From an uncultured Thalassotalea sp. (GTDB lineage: Bacteria; Pseudomonadota; Gammaproteobacteria; Enterobacterales; Alteromonadaceae): a DNA stretch of 64,000 bases. This document shows, in pieces, positions 16,994-27,119 of the stretch. How positions within the stretch are numbered: position 1 is the first letter of the stretch; every line of letters starts with the position of its first letter. The position numbers were made by a program, and so were the translations under genes. The stretch lies in assembly GCA_947492575.1 (NCBI GenBank), contig CANLNK010000002.1:283304-347303 (forward strand). Reading direction: 5' to 3'. A model generated the notes under the pieces. The model was not told where the DNA came from. It worked only from the letters and a program-made list of their open reading frames with translations, and did no database searches.

Positions 16994-19546
16994 TTAGAAC
17001 TTGTAAGTCACTTTACCGTAGTAGAAGCCACCGTTGTAATCGAATGGACCACTTTCATAGTACTTAGCACCTAACACACCGTAAGTACCGTCTTTAAGCT
17101 CTTCAGCTTCTTGGTCAAACAGGTTGCTAGCACCAACAGTCAATGTAACGCTGTCATTCAAGAAGTAGCTTACTTCAGCATCAAATGTAAACGCAGAGTC
17201 CGCAGTCTCAGAACCCCACTCAGACGTATCATCTGCATGCACCGCGTAGTATTCACCGAAGTAATTCATACGAACAAATGCAGAAACTTCATCCCAAGAT
17301 TGGCTTACAGTAAAGGTTGCACGGTGATCTGGCATGCCTTCTTCTAAACGACGAACCTTACCTTCATCAACTGTATCAGGGTTAAACTTATCAACCTCAG
17401 TCTCATTGAAGTTATAAGCTAAGCTCAACTGCGTATCGCCACCCATTAACTCCATTGAGTAGTTTGCAACTACATCAATACCTTGAGTTGTCGTGTCGAA
17501 ATCATTCGCAAAGTAAGTTACCGCAGAGATAAGCTCAGGGTTCTTAACACCTAAAGAACGCAACTCTTCGTGATCTTCAGCACGTACCGTAATTTGACTA
17601 GATTGTGCTAAGCGATCTGTCATTTCAATGCTGTAAGCATCAACGGTTAAGAAGAAGTCACCAGAGCTATAAACAATACCCATCGCGTAAGATTCAGATT
17701 CTTCTGGCGTTAATTCCTTACCGCCGTAGAATGATGAAAGCGGGTCTGTTGGCGGCGCCAAGAAGCTTTGAATTAGCTCACCATTAACCAAAGACGTTGC
17801 CGTATTCACTACGTTTGCTTGACCAACTGTTGGTGCACGGAAACCTGTACTTGTCGATGCACGAAGTGAAATCTCGTCAGTCATCGAGTATTGTGCCGTT
17901 AACTTGTAGTTAGTTGTGCTACCAAACGTGTTGAAGTCTTCCCAACGTAACGCACCGCCAAGCATAAAGTCTTCAGTTAAGTATGCTTCTAAATCTAAGT
18001 AAGCAGCCCAGTTACGACGATCATTACGGCCTTGTGCTTCAGGACCGAAACCTTTAAAGCCGTGAGAACCAATGTTGAAACCTTGATCTGCATAATCACC
18101 TGCTTTCCATGATGCTTCTTCACCAGAGATGATTTCAAAGCTTTCTTCACGGAACTCTAAACCCGTTGCAACATTCAATGGCTCGTCTAAGCCTACTTCT
18201 ACAGCGCGAACTAAATCAAAGTTAAACGTTTTCTCTAACTGGATGTAGCTACCTGTATCAAAGTCAGTCGGTGTTTCAAGACCTAACGATGGGTTTAATG
18301 TGTTTTTCAAGAAGAATTTAGATTCGTTACGACCTACTGAAGCACTTAAGTCAAAGTACCAGTCTTTAAGGAAACCAGTCGAAATATCACCACGAGTACC
18401 GACTGTTAGTGAAGTATCAGTAATGTTACCACCAAACTGAGGCGTGTAACCGCCAGGGAAGATCTGGTTCATTGAGAAACAGTTAGGGTCAGCAACCATT
18501 GCCTTGTACTCATCCGTATCCAATACGTTAGGTACGTTTGCTGGTACAACAGCACATGTGCGCTCAGCACCCTCAGTCGCTTGTGCGATGTCACCCACTA
18601 GAAGTGTTTCACCACCATCGATTGAGTATACGTTGCCACGGTTATGCGGGTTACGGTAGTAAAAACCACCTGTTACGTCACGCTCAGAGTAGTTACCGAA
18701 CATGTAGAATTCTTTGTCATCGCCAAGATCCAATAACACGTTACCGAATAACGTCATATCGTCTTCGATTTCTGGGTTACCCCAGATTTGCGCAGGATCT
18801 TGAATCGCAGCGTTACCAGCATCAGCTAACCCTTGCGCATCAGGGCGCTGTACAGATCGACTTGTAGCATCTGCATTTTTAAGTTGGAAACTTAAGTTTA
18901 TGCTGCCATCATCAGTAAATGGCATACCGATGTTACCATCAATAGTCGTAGTCGTACCGTCTCCTTCGTAAAACTCACCTTGCTTCACAGAGATGGAACC
19001 ACCGTCAGCATCGTCTTTTAATACGAAATTCATTACACCAGCGATTGCATCAGAACCGTACTGTGCCGCCGCACCGTCACGAAGAACCTCAACTTGCTTA
19101 AGTGCAACTGTTGGGATAACTGAGATGTCAGGCCCCTGAGCACCATCGTTCACGCCACCACCTTGGAAAGCGATAACTGATGCACGGTGACGACGCTTAC
19201 CATTAACAAGTACTAACGTTGAGTCCGAAGACAAACCACGTAAGTTAACTGGACGAATTAACGTAGCTGCATCCGAGATAGGCTGTGCACGCACGTTAAA
19301 TGATGGAACAGTACTGACCAACTGATCAAGCATATCACTTGAACCAGATTTACCTAATTCATCACCACCAACGATATCAACTGGTACAGCGGAGTCAGCA
19401 ATTGAACGAGGCGCGGCGCGAGAACCAACAACAACAATCTTTTCTACTTCCTCAGCAGAAGCATCTTCGAAAGCGTAGGCAGGAGCAGTACCTAATGCTG
19501 CACTTACTGAAAGCGCAAGCATGCCAGCACGAAATTTAGTAGACAT
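16994..19546 (-). CDS. TonB-dependent outer membrane receptor
   Basis: An 850-residue outer membrane receptor that imports a ligand using the TonB system. It has a cleavable signal peptide ending near PAYAF, a likely TonB box (VEKIVVVGSR, about residues 33-42), a plug domain (about 50-175, with LRGLSSDSTLVLVNGKRR and LRDGAAAQYGSDAIAGVMNFVLK) and a long beta barrel. It ends in the aromatic YKF typical of outer-membrane insertion. The plug sequence resembles receptors common in marine Alteromonadales for plant or algal glycans or peptides, but the ligand cannot be assigned. No catabolic enzyme gene accompanies it. A candidate promoter lies about 100 nt upstream. Confidence 0.93.
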   Translation of the reverse strand: MSTKFRAGMLALSVSAALGTAPAYAFEDASAEEVEKIVVVGSRAAPRSIADSAVPVDIVGGDELGKSGSSDMLDQLVSTVPSFNVRAQPISDAATLIRPVNLRGLSSDSTLVLVNGKRRHRASVIAFQGGGVNDGAQGPDISVIPTVALKQVEVLRDGAAAQYGSDAIAGVMNFVLKDDADGGSISVKQGEFYEGDGTTTTIDGNIGMPFTDDGSINLSFQLKNADATSRSVQRPDAQGLADAGNAAIQDPAQIWGNPEIEDDMTLFGNVLLDLGDDKEFYMFGNYSERDVTGGFYYRNPHNRGNVYSIDGGETLLVGDIAQATEGAERTCAVVPANVPNVLDTDEYKAMVADPNCFSMNQIFPGGYTPQFGGNITDTSLTVGTRGDISTGFLKDWYFDLSASVGRNESKFFLKNTLNPSLGLETPTDFDTGSYIQLEKTFNFDLVRAVEVGLDEPLNVATGLEFREESFEIISGEEASWKAGDYADQGFNIGSHGFKGFGPEAQGRNDRRNWAAYLDLEAYLTEDFMLGGALRWEDFNTFGSTTNYKLTAQYSMTDEISLRASTSTGFRAPTVGQANVVNTATSLVNGELIQSFLAPPTDPLSSFYGGKELTPEESESYAMGIVYSSGDFFLTVDAYSIEMTDRLAQSSQITVRAEDHEELRSLGVKNPELISAVTYFANDFDTTTQGIDVVANYSMELMGGDTQLSLAYNFNETEVDKFNPDTVDEGKVRRLEEGMPDHRATFTVSQSWDEVSAFVRMNYFGEYYAVHADDTSEWGSETADSAFTFDAEVSYFLNDSVTLTVGASNLFDQEAEELKDGTYGVLGAKYYESGPFDYNGGFYYGKVTYKF

Positions 19547-19648
19547 GTTTATCCTTCCCTAAAATTTAGAAATTATTTTTATACGTATATTATTTTTTTA
19601 GTTTTCTTAGCTGTTAAAGCGACAACACAAAACGACTAAGGACAATTA

Positions 19649-19677
19649 TTTATAAAACACAGAATTGACCTTTACAA
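19649..19677 (-). promoter_or_regulatory. Candidate sigma-70 promoter of the TonB receptor
   Basis: On the minus strand, TTGTAA (19672-19677), a 17-bp spacer and TATAAA (19649-19654) match the -35 and -10 consensus at 4/6 and 5/6. The transcript would begin about 95 nt before the receptor ATG. Confidence 0.4.
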
Positions 19678-20045
19678 GTATATGACAAGTGAATTTTTTT
19701 GTTTTTACCACCGCAACTAACCGATATCAATGTAGCTTGGTAAAAGCATGTGATTAAATTTCGATTAGTTAAATATAGGGCAATCCACTAGCTGGCGTGA
19801 CTTAGGGAGAAATGAGTAAAGAATGAATTTGCGAAATCTTTCGTAGAAAAAATTAACAATAAGCTAACAAATAATATTGAAAATTTATTTTGCGAAATAT
19901 GTACAAAATTGTAAAAAGATTACTTTTTGAACATCGCAAACCCAGCATTTGCATACAATATAAAGTGAATGGTTACTTACATTTTAACTAGAGATTACAA
20001 AAGCTTCGACATTTCGAGTGCTATTTTCTGCGGAAAACAATCAAA
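19678..20045. other. AT-rich intergenic region, nothing further seen
   Basis: This stretch lies between the receptor promoter and the RND operon terminator. It is AT-rich with several short T and A runs. I find no convincing ORF, hairpin or repeat in it. Confidence 0.5.
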
Positions 20046-20073
20046 AAAAAAGCACGCTTTAGCGTGCCTTTTT
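20046..20073 (-). terminator. Terminator of the RND efflux operon
   Basis: Stem GCACGCT with AGCGTGC, flanked by nine A residues that become the T-run on the minus strand. It lies 20 nt beyond the stop of the RND permease gene. Confidence 0.88.
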
Positions 20074-20092
20074 AATCGATAACGTTAAACCA

Positions 20093-23000
20093 TTATTCTT
20101 TTAACTTTTCGAGCTTTTGAGAAATCGCTTGTGGCGAACCTGTATTTCGACATAACCAATAGTAAGCACTAGGTACGATAAACAAGGTAAAGATACTGGC
20201 CAGAGAAACACCAGCAAAGATAACGACACCAATAACCATTCGGCTTTCATAGCCAGGACCTGACGCCAAGACTAGTGGAATAGCACTAGTCACGGTCGTA
20301 AAAGTAGTCATCACAATTGGGCGTAATCTCTGCTGAGACGCCTGAACAAGCGCTTGTTCAAACGCTACTCCTTTATCACGTAACTGATTGGCAAACTCAA
20401 CGATAAGAATACCGTTTTTAGCCGCAAGACCAATAAGCATCACAATGCCAATTTGACTATAAATATTTAAGCTCATTCCCATGATTTCTAGACCAGCCAA
20501 AGCTCCCACCAACGCAAGCGGCACAGTCAACAAAATAACAAACGGATGAACAAAGCTTTCAAACTGCGCAGATAACACAAAGAAAGTGATCAATAGCGCC
20601 AATGCGAATATAAATAAAATAGAGTTGCCAGATTCTTTCATGAGCAAACTTTGACCTTTGTAATCTACCTGGGCCTCATCTGGTAAATGGTCGCGAACCA
20701 CTTGATTTAGAAAATCGAGTGCATCGCCCAGCAAGTAGCCGTCCGCTAAGTTCGCCGTAATTGTGACGCTGCGTAAACGGTTATAACGGTTTAACTGTGA
20801 CGAAGTCGCATTTTCTTTGATAGTAATCAGGTTTGATAACGGAATTAACTGACCTGAATCACGAGAGCGAACATACACACTATCGATATCTGTCGGGCTC
20901 TTAAAGTCTGCCTCGTCACCCTCTAGAATGACATCATATTCCTCACCACGATCAACGAACGTGGTGACTCGACGCTGGCCAAGCATGGTTTCTAACGTGC
21001 TAGCGATATCGCCAATCGCCACACCTAAGTCATACGCTCTGTCGTGATCTATATCAACCAGTAATTGTGGAAATGTTTCTTTATAGTCACTTTGTACACT
21101 TTGTAGATTAGGATTTTCTTGAGCCTTTTCAATGACGATATCTCGCCATTTTGCTAACTCTTCATAAGTATTGCCCTGAATAACAAACTCAACAGGTTGT
21201 CCGTTGCCTGAGCCGCGTAAGCCCTGACGCATAATCGCAAATGAACGCACATCTGTTACGTCTTGAAGCTCACCATTAAACCTGCCCGCAAATTCTCGTG
21301 TGGAGAAGCTGCGTTCATCCCATTTAGGCAAACCAACTATCGCGATACCTCCAGTGCCACCAAAACCAGGTACACGAACAATAACGCGATCCAACTCGCC
21401 ACGATCGTAATAAGCAATAAGCTTCTCTTCGATCTTCTGCATATTCTTAACATTATTTTCATAACTTGCGCCTTCAGCACCTGTCATGATGATGAACAAG
21501 TCACCACGGTCTTCCCTTGGAGTGTATTCATTAGGTAGCTGAATGAACAAGCTGTACACGGCATAAAGCGAGGCAAGAATAATTCCTACAAGCAGCAAAG
21601 GCTGATGAATAGATGACTTGAGAATATCACCATACCCCTTTTCCAGACGAGCAAAGCCCCTGTCGAGCAGTTGGCCAAATGAAGAACTACGTTCCCTGTG
21701 CTTAAGCATTTTCGAACACAGCATTGGCGTTAATGACAGTGCAGTTACACTAGAGAAAACAACTGCAGCGGCAATTGCTAAGGCAAACTCTGTAAACAGC
21801 CGCCCCATATTGCCGGATAAAAACACTAGAGGAACGAACACCGCCACCAAAACAAGTGTGGTAGCAACTACAGCAAATGCTACTTCTCGACCGCCTTCGT
21901 AGGCGGCAACTAATGGCTTTTGCCCTTGTTCAATACGTCGATAGATATTTTCCAGCACAACAATAGCGTCATCAACAACCAGACCAATGGCAAGTACCAG
22001 TGCCAATAAGGTCAATAAGTTGATGGAGAAATCGAGTGCACTTAGCACCATAATCGAACCAATAAGTGCAACGGGTACAGTGATAGCGGGGATAATGGTT
22101 GCTCTGATGTTGCCTAAGAACAAGAAGATAACCAAGACAACCATTAACATAGCAACAAACAAGGTATTGTATACTTCGTCAATGGAACCTTGGATAAACA
22201 CCGACGAGTCATAACTATTTTCGATGTTAGTGCCCAGAGGTAAGCCTTCTTTGATGCGCTCCATTTCCTTACGCGCTGCTTTTACCACTTCCAAAGTATT
22301 CGCTTTAGATTGCTTGATAATACCCAAGCCGACCATATTTTTGCCGTTACCACGGAACATGTTTTCGTCATCTTCAGCAGCAATTTCAACGCTCGCCACA
22401 TCCGCTAAGCGCACTAGTGTACCGTCTTCACCTTTGGCGATTACCATTCGGGCAAAGTCATTTTCTGAGCGATAGCTGCGCTCTACACGAATAGAAAAAT
22501 CGCGGTCGATAGACTCTATTTCACCCGCAGGTAACTCAATATTCTGCGAGCGTAGGGTAGATTCGATATCAGCTACAGTGACACCACGTGCAGCCATCGA
22601 CACGCGATCTAAAAACACCTTCATCGCATAGGTTCTGCCACCACCAACACGCACTTGTGCAACGCCATCGACCACAGCGAAACGATCGACAATATAGCGT
22701 TCAGCATAATCGGTTAACTGCAGCGTGCTCATCACGTCACTTTGCAATACAAACCAAACAATGACGTTTTCATCACTGTTGGCTTTAAACACTTCTGGTG
22801 GATCTGCTTGTTCAGGTAGTTGATTTAATGCACGAGAAATACGGTCACGAACATCGTTAGTTGCCGACTCAATATCGCGATCAAGCTTAAATTCTATCGT
22901 GATACTTGAGCGCCCTACACGACTTGTCGAAGTAATGTTCTTGACGCCCTCAACACCACTAATACGGTCTTCCAGAAGTTGCGTGATCTTGGTTTCAACA

Positions 23001-23173
23001 ATCGCGGCAGAAGCACCTGGGTATGAAGTGTTAATACTCACAACGGGCGGATCGATATCCGGATACTCTCTAAGCGGTAATAAAAAGAATGCAACGATAC
23101 CAAAGGTGACGATAAGTAAATTGAGAACGGTTGCAAAGACCGGTCTTTTTACTGAGAGGTCAGATAAAATCAC
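20093..23173 (-). CDS. RND (HAE1-type) multidrug efflux permease
   Basis: A 1026-residue inner-membrane proton-driven exporter of the AcrB/MexB superfamily. The N-terminus ILSDLSVKRPVFATVLNLLIV is typical. TM4 holds the proton-relay pair in GLVVDDAIVVLENI, and the partner Lys lies in GLAAKNGILIVEFA. Twelve membrane segments and two large periplasmic loops fit the length. The start codon is GTG (23171-23173), overlapping the adaptor stop as GTGA, so translation is coupled. No outer-membrane TolC-like gene or TetR regulator is adjacent, so the pump probably uses a shared TolC encoded elsewhere. Substrates cannot be predicted. Confidence 0.95.
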   Translation of the reverse strand: MILSDLSVKRPVFATVLNLLIVTFGIVAFFLLPLREYPDIDPPVVSINTSYPGASAAIVETKITQLLEDRISGVEGVKNITSTSRVGRSSITIEFKLDRDIESATNDVRDRISRALNQLPEQADPPEVFKANSDENVIVWFVLQSDVMSTLQLTDYAERYIVDRFAVVDGVAQVRVGGGRTYAMKVFLDRVSMAARGVTVADIESTLRSQNIELPAGEIESIDRDFSIRVERSYRSENDFARMVIAKGEDGTLVRLADVASVEIAAEDDENMFRGNGKNMVGLGIIKQSKANTLEVVKAARKEMERIKEGLPLGTNIENSYDSSVFIQGSIDEVYNTLFVAMLMVVLVIFLFLGNIRATIIPAITVPVALIGSIMVLSALDFSINLLTLLALVLAIGLVVDDAIVVLENIYRRIEQGQKPLVAAYEGGREVAFAVVATTLVLVAVFVPLVFLSGNMGRLFTEFALAIAAAVVFSSVTALSLTPMLCSKMLKHRERSSSFGQLLDRGFARLEKGYGDILKSSIHQPLLLVGIILASLYAVYSLFIQLPNEYTPREDRGDLFIIMTGAEGASYENNVKNMQKIEEKLIAYYDRGELDRVIVRVPGFGGTGGIAIVGLPKWDERSFSTREFAGRFNGELQDVTDVRSFAIMRQGLRGSGNGQPVEFVIQGNTYEELAKWRDIVIEKAQENPNLQSVQSDYKETFPQLLVDIDHDRAYDLGVAIGDIASTLETMLGQRRVTTFVDRGEEYDVILEGDEADFKSPTDIDSVYVRSRDSGQLIPLSNLITIKENATSSQLNRYNRLRSVTITANLADGYLLGDALDFLNQVVRDHLPDEAQVDYKGQSLLMKESGNSILFIFALALLITFFVLSAQFESFVHPFVILLTVPLALVGALAGLEIMGMSLNIYSQIGIVMLIGLAAKNGILIVEFANQLRDKGVAFEQALVQASQQRLRPIVMTTFTTVTSAIPLVLASGPGYESRMVIGVVIFAGVSLASIFTLFIVPSAYYWLCRNTGSPQAISQKLEKLKE

Positions 23174-24228
23174 GCGTTATTCTCCAACACTGATACCGAA
23201 GTACCGTCTCGTAATTTGAGTGCCCCTTCAATAACGACTGGCTCACCGTCAACTAAGCCAGAAACAACCTCCACGATGCCAGGCTTGCGACGTCCGGTAA
23301 CCACCTCTTTGCGCTGTGCTTTACCGTCAACAATAATGAACACAAAATGCTTGTCTTCGATTGGAATAATGGCGCTTTCTGGCACCTGCAACACTTTCTC
23401 AACACTGCGCTCTACATTTATTGATAACAACATACCAGCGCGTAAGCGATAGTCTTGGTTTGGAATTTCAGCACGAACTTTCACCATTCGAGTCGCATTA
23501 TCAATACGAGGGTCGACTGACGTTACTTTGCCTGTGAATACTATGTTTTGATAAGCACTGTTAGTAGCTTCAATTGATTGACCAACAATAACTGCTGTAT
23601 AGAAACGTTCTGGCACAGAGAAATCAACTTTGACAACACTTAAATCATCAAGAGACGTAATCACATCGCCAGACTTCACATAAGCACCCACACTAATTTC
23701 TCTAAAACCCAGTACACCGTCGAATGGCGCTTTAATAACTAAATCATTTAGTTTGGTTTTTGCACTTGCTAACTGTGCCGCGATAGCTTTCGTTTTAGCT
23801 TCTTGTTCATCCACTTGTGAGGTTGAAGTCGCTTTTTTCTTTAACAAGTCTTGATAGCGATTTAGCTGCGCAACAGACTCAGCTAAGTTAGCTTCCAATT
23901 CATTTACTTTAGCGCGTTCCTCTTGGTTATTAAGCTTCACCAAAATCGCGCCTTTTTCAACAATATCACCGTCTTGAAAAGCGACTTCCTCAACGAGATC
24001 AGCTTGCTTCGAGGTTATCAACACTTGTTCATTTGCTCTGGCACTACCGATGGCAGCAATAACATCTTTAAATTCGGCCACTTTTGTTTCTGCAACTTTC
24101 ACAGGCACAACACGCTGATGTCGCTTTTGTTGAACTTCGGCTTCTGGCCACTGAATGTAAGCAATAAGTACAATTAGGAATGCAAATATCAGCAGTAAAG
24201 GTAAACGGCTTTTCATTGAACTGGACAT
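23170..24228 (-). CDS. RND efflux periplasmic adaptor (membrane fusion protein)
   Basis: A 352-residue adaptor linking the RND permease to an outer-membrane channel. One membrane anchor (about residues 9-26, LLLIFAFLIVLIAYI) precedes the lipoyl half-motifs, a coiled-coil hairpin (about 100-150, rich in Ala/Glu/Lys) and the beta-barrel domain with APFDGVLGFREISVGAYV. The start was placed at the ATG whose complement ends at 24228 because GAAGAAG lies upstream. The longer open frame to 24363 would add 45 residues with no adaptor character ahead of the anchor. It is first in the two-gene operon with the permease. Confidence 0.92.
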   Translation of the reverse strand: MSSSMKSRLPLLLIFAFLIVLIAYIQWPEAEVQQKRHQRVVPVKVAETKVAEFKDVIAAIGSARANEQVLITSKQADLVEEVAFQDGDIVEKGAILVKLNNQEERAKVNELEANLAESVAQLNRYQDLLKKKATSTSQVDEQEAKTKAIAAQLASAKTKLNDLVIKAPFDGVLGFREISVGAYVKSGDVITSLDDLSVVKVDFSVPERFYTAVIVGQSIEATNSAYQNIVFTGKVTSVDPRIDNATRMVKVRAEIPNQDYRLRAGMLLSINVERSVEKVLQVPESAIIPIEDKHFVFIIVDGKAQRKEVVTGRRKPGIVEVVSGLVDGEPVVIEGALKLRDGTSVSVLENNA

Positions 24229-24407
24229 AACAACTTCTTCTGATTTTGGGACACGGTAAATATACCTAAGAGCGGTCAACTGCTCGATGTATTTCATCTG
24301 AAAATATAGGACGTTAACCGTAAATGTGTTAGTACAATGTAAATACTCGCAACTTGCAATCACCGACTATATAATCAAAGGCTTTCAAATAATTAGAAGT
24401 TAATGTT

Positions 24408-25082
24408 GTGAATAAACCTGCCAATCTAGTTTTTGCCGCTTTTTTCGTGTTAGGTGGATTAATGTGGTTCGCCGCCAGTAATTCATTTGAGCAATACCTA
24501 AATCACTACCAACTCACCATTAACGAGCAACTGCCAAAAGGAAGTAAATTCTCTATTTCGGAAGTGGTACTTTCACCTTCCGAGCCGACAGGAGAAATCC
24601 CAAAGGTTTCTTTAACAATACCCTTTGAAGAACAAGATATTGGTTTAACTATCGACACGCTTGTTTGGCAGTATGAAAAGCGAAGCTTAAAGAAAGCTGA
24701 AGTTAACGTGGAAAGAATGACGATAGAAACGGTGAACTTGTCGTTGCCAAGGGGGAACACAGAAGCTGCTAATACGTTGATAAAAAAAACAATTAGCAAG
24801 CTAGTTTCGCAAGCAAATAGCAAACAACAAGGATTAAACGGTAACCACGAGTTTCAAGTAAAAATCGCCAAGCTCACCGTAAAAACGCTTATCCTAACCT
24901 TGTTTGAAAATAACCAACCGGTAGAGGAGATACTTTTTTCAAACCTACAGCTTCCAGCCGAACACTTATCAAAAGCCAAGATGATGAGTGTAACGGGTGC
25001 AGAGATATTGACGACCCTTATTAAAGCAGCTCAAATAAAGCTAGAAGAAGAAAGGACTGCTGTTACAAAGCATGCAGTTTAG
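24408..25082 (+). CDS. Membrane-anchored periplasmic protein of unknown function
   Basis: A 224-residue protein with one N-terminal hydrophobic segment (about residues 6-24) and a periplasmic domain dominated by alternating beta-strand-like sequence (IDTLVWQYEKRSLKKAEVNVERM, shown only in part: VNVERMTIETVNLSL). The pattern loosely recalls AsmA-like beta repeats, but I do not recognise a named family. The start is GTG at 24408, the only in-frame start near a stop upstream. It diverges from the RND operon with 179 bp between them and is followed on the same strand by two further envelope proteins. Confidence 0.65.
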   Translation: MNKPANLVFAAFFVLGGLMWFAASNSFEQYLNHYQLTINEQLPKGSKFSISEVVLSPSEPTGEIPKVSLTIPFEEQDIGLTIDTLVWQYEKRSLKKAEVNVERMTIETVNLSLPRGNTEAANTLIKKTISKLVSQANSKQQGLNGNHEFQVKIAKLTVKTLILTLFENNQPVEEILFSNLQLPAEHLSKAKMMSVTGAEILTTLIKAAQIKLEEERTAVTKHAV

Positions 25083-25207
25083 ACTTAACAAAATAATCAA
25101 ATTAATAAACAACTTAGCAATAAAAAACTTGTAATAATGACAACTAGGTATACTCTAATATTGAAGCACTAATTAAATATTAGAATCACAAGCTCAGGGA
25201 ATTAGTC

Positions 25208-25825
25208 ATGTTACGCCATTTAAAATCCTCGATATTAACTATCGCTGCAGCGTTGTCGTTGTTTACTTCAGTTGCATATGGACAAAATGGACAAAACCAA
25301 AAGAAGTTTGAAATAGCCCCTCTTTTCGGCTACATGACGAGCAGCGACTTAGAAGATAGCGCAGGTAATGACCTTTCAATGAGCAGCGATCCACACTTTG
25401 GCGCAGCCCTATCTTGGCAGGAGTCACCTAACGGGCAAGGGCAAGTACTAGTAAACTACGTTAGTCATGAATTTGATAATACCAGTGCAGGGAACAGTGA
25501 AGATCTAGATATTCTATATGCCCACTTCAACGGTGTCGCATTGTTTAGACAAAGCAACTACGTTAGCACTTTTTCATTTGGTTTAGGCGGCGCTTACATG
25601 GACTCAGCCCACGAAAGTGCACTTTACCCTTCTGCAACACTCGCCTTCGGAACTCGCTACGAGATGCAATCAGGCTTTGCTGTATTTACAGAATTACGCG
25701 GCTATGCAACGTTAACTGACGAGGACGACGAATTTTTCTGTGAAGACCAAACCTGCTACGCGGAATTTAGTAATCCCGTTTACTTTGATGCGTCAGTATC
25801 TGTCGGCGTCGCATTTTCGTTTTAA
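25208..25825 (+). CDS. Outer membrane beta-barrel protein
   Basis: A 205-residue secreted protein. A signal peptide (about residues 1-25, ending VAYGQ) is followed by alternating polar/hydrophobic strands such as KFEIAPLFGYM and FAVFTELRGYATL, and the C-terminus VGVAFSF ends in Phe as outer-membrane barrels do. The size suggests an eight-stranded OmpA/OmpW-like barrel. A Cys pair (FFCEDQTCY, about residues 177-182) may form a disulfide in a surface loop. A stretch with GQG just before the start (CAGGGAATTAGTC) provides a ribosome site. No specific function can be assigned. Confidence 0.8.
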   Translation: MLRHLKSSILTIAAALSLFTSVAYGQNGQNQKKFEIAPLFGYMTSSDLEDSAGNDLSMSSDPHFGAALSWQESPNGQGQVLVNYVSHEFDNTSAGNSEDLDILYAHFNGVALFRQSNYVSTFSFGLGGAYMDSAHESALYPSATLAFGTRYEMQSGFAVFTELRGYATLTDEDDEFFCEDQTCYAEFSNPVYFDASVSVGVAFSF

Positions 25826-25999
25826 TCCCCCCTTACTATCACTTTTAGCAAAAACGCTAGGCTAAGGCAAAGTAACAACTGAACTGCTCTTGTTGTCTAA
25901 CACGCTTTAGCTCTTCAATATAACCCACTGAAAACACAATTGAATAATTGATACTTCAATGTTAGGTTAATAAAATTACTAAAACGACATGGAATGTTT

Positions 26000-26797
26000 A
26001 TGAGATTGCTAGTTAGTTGCAGCATCACCGCTGTTATTGCCTATTCGCTAGGTTATTTTCTCTCCCCTTACGTTACGAGTCCACCAGAGTTCCCATGGCA
26101 AGAAAAGTCGCCTGATAAACAAGTATCGCGGCCTCAAGGCGATCTTAATTACCCCTCGAAGAACGTACTAAGCGCGAGTGCCAACGAACAAAGTAAAAGT
26201 GAGGATGTAAATGACTCTGACGCTATGAAAGCTATTTCATCTCTAGAAAGTGACCAGATGGACAGTCAGAACGCAGCACAAGAAGAGAATAGTCACTCAA
26301 ACGCCGAGTCAATGAGTATCACCGAACAAGCAACTCTGCTAACGGAAGATGAGCTTGTATTAAGCGATTGGGCTTCAGAACACCGTTCCAAAGTTAGCGA
26401 TCTAATAGAAGCACATGCTTCGCCGCAACTAAGCGGGTATATGGTTGAGAAAATGAAAGAAGCAAATAGTTTTGTTAGTCAACCAGAGTTAAAACAGCCT
26501 CTAGCGGAAGACGAAGGTTGGGCATTTAATATGGAGCAAGAACTAAGGCAGTTCATTGCTTCTCACGAAACGACTGAGAGCTTTGAATTATTAAACCTTA
26601 GCTGTAAACAATTAGTATGCGATATTCTAGGTCGAGATTCTGGCGGGCATAGCTGGCAAAAGCTTTATATCGCGATTCTAACAAAAGTGCCGACCGTTGA
26701 ACTCCCTAACCCTAATATAAATCCGCCCAAAATGTTAAACTATTTGGACGGTGACATTGCCATGATATACGCTCAAATTAGATTTAAACCAAACTAA
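26000..26797 (+). CDS. Membrane-anchored acidic periplasmic protein of unknown function
   Basis: A protein of 265 residues from the ATG at 26000 (267 from an ATG at 25994). The second ATG is preferred because GGA lies 6 nt upstream, whereas it abuts the first one. One N-terminal hydrophobic segment (about residues 2-20) is followed by a long low-complexity Ser/Asp/Glu/Asn-rich linker (about 35-115) and a folded C-terminal part (about 120-265) with two Cys in LSCKQLVCDILGRDSGG that could form a disulfide. I do not recognise a family. It is the last of three plus-strand envelope genes. Confidence 0.68.
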   Translation: MRLLVSCSITAVIAYSLGYFLSPYVTSPPEFPWQEKSPDKQVSRPQGDLNYPSKNVLSASANEQSKSEDVNDSDAMKAISSLESDQMDSQNAAQEENSHSNAESMSITEQATLLTEDELVLSDWASEHRSKVSDLIEAHASPQLSGYMVEKMKEANSFVSQPELKQPLAEDEGWAFNMEQELRQFIASHETTESFELLNLSCKQLVCDILGRDSGGHSWQKLYIAILTKVPTVELPNPNINPPKMLNYLDGDIAMIYAQIRFKPN

Positions 26798-26817
26798 TGT
26801 TTACCAAGGTAAGAACA

Positions 26818-26850
26818 ACAAAAAAGGGAGCACATTTCAGTTGCTCCCTT
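26818..26850. terminator. Bidirectional hairpin terminator next to MITE B
   Basis: Stem AAGGGAGC with GCTCCCTT around an 11-nt loop. The T-run is better on the minus strand, where six T follow. The hairpin therefore suits both the plus-strand gene ending at 26797 and the minus-strand aroF-tyrA-thioredoxin unit ending at 27185, from which MITE B now separates it. Confidence 0.75.
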
Positions 26851-26857
26851 ATAATTA

Positions 26858-27119
26858 TACCACTTGAATTAAATATTTGAGCATTCAGCGAGAATTAAAA
26901 GGCTTATAGGCAAGGCTTTGATTGCAGAGAATGGTTATTCCCTTGTCAAAATCAATAACGCAGCATATAAGCCTTTTAAACTCGCCCTCTGCGAGCTTGT
27001 CAGGAAAGTGATAATTTCACAAATTTCTTTATTGGAGAATGCTACAACAGCATAAATTTGCTTTATTCTAACTTCCCTGACATAGCTCTGAAGCGGTTAA
27101 ATATTTATTTCAATTGGTA
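26858..27119. mobile_element. MITE-like element B with TTA duplication
   Basis: A 262-bp non-coding element with imperfect terminal inverted repeats. The left end TACCACTTGAATTAAATATT pairs with the reverse of the right end, which reads TACCAATTGAAATAAATATT. Both sides are flanked by the direct repeat TTA (26855-26857 and 27120-27122). An inner inverted repeat (GCGAGAATTAAAAGGCTTAT near 26888 and TATAAGCCTTTTAAACTCGC near 26975) gives a cruciform-like core. There is no ORF. The end sequence is similar to palindromic repeats common in marine Alteromonadales (recollection). A 16-bp match to its end lies at 60389-60404. Confidence 0.75.

Noticed and set aside
24229-24363. In-frame N-terminal extension of the RND adaptor by 45 residues
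   Set aside because: The extension has no adaptor character and would bury the membrane anchor. The ATG at 24228 has a good ribosome site.
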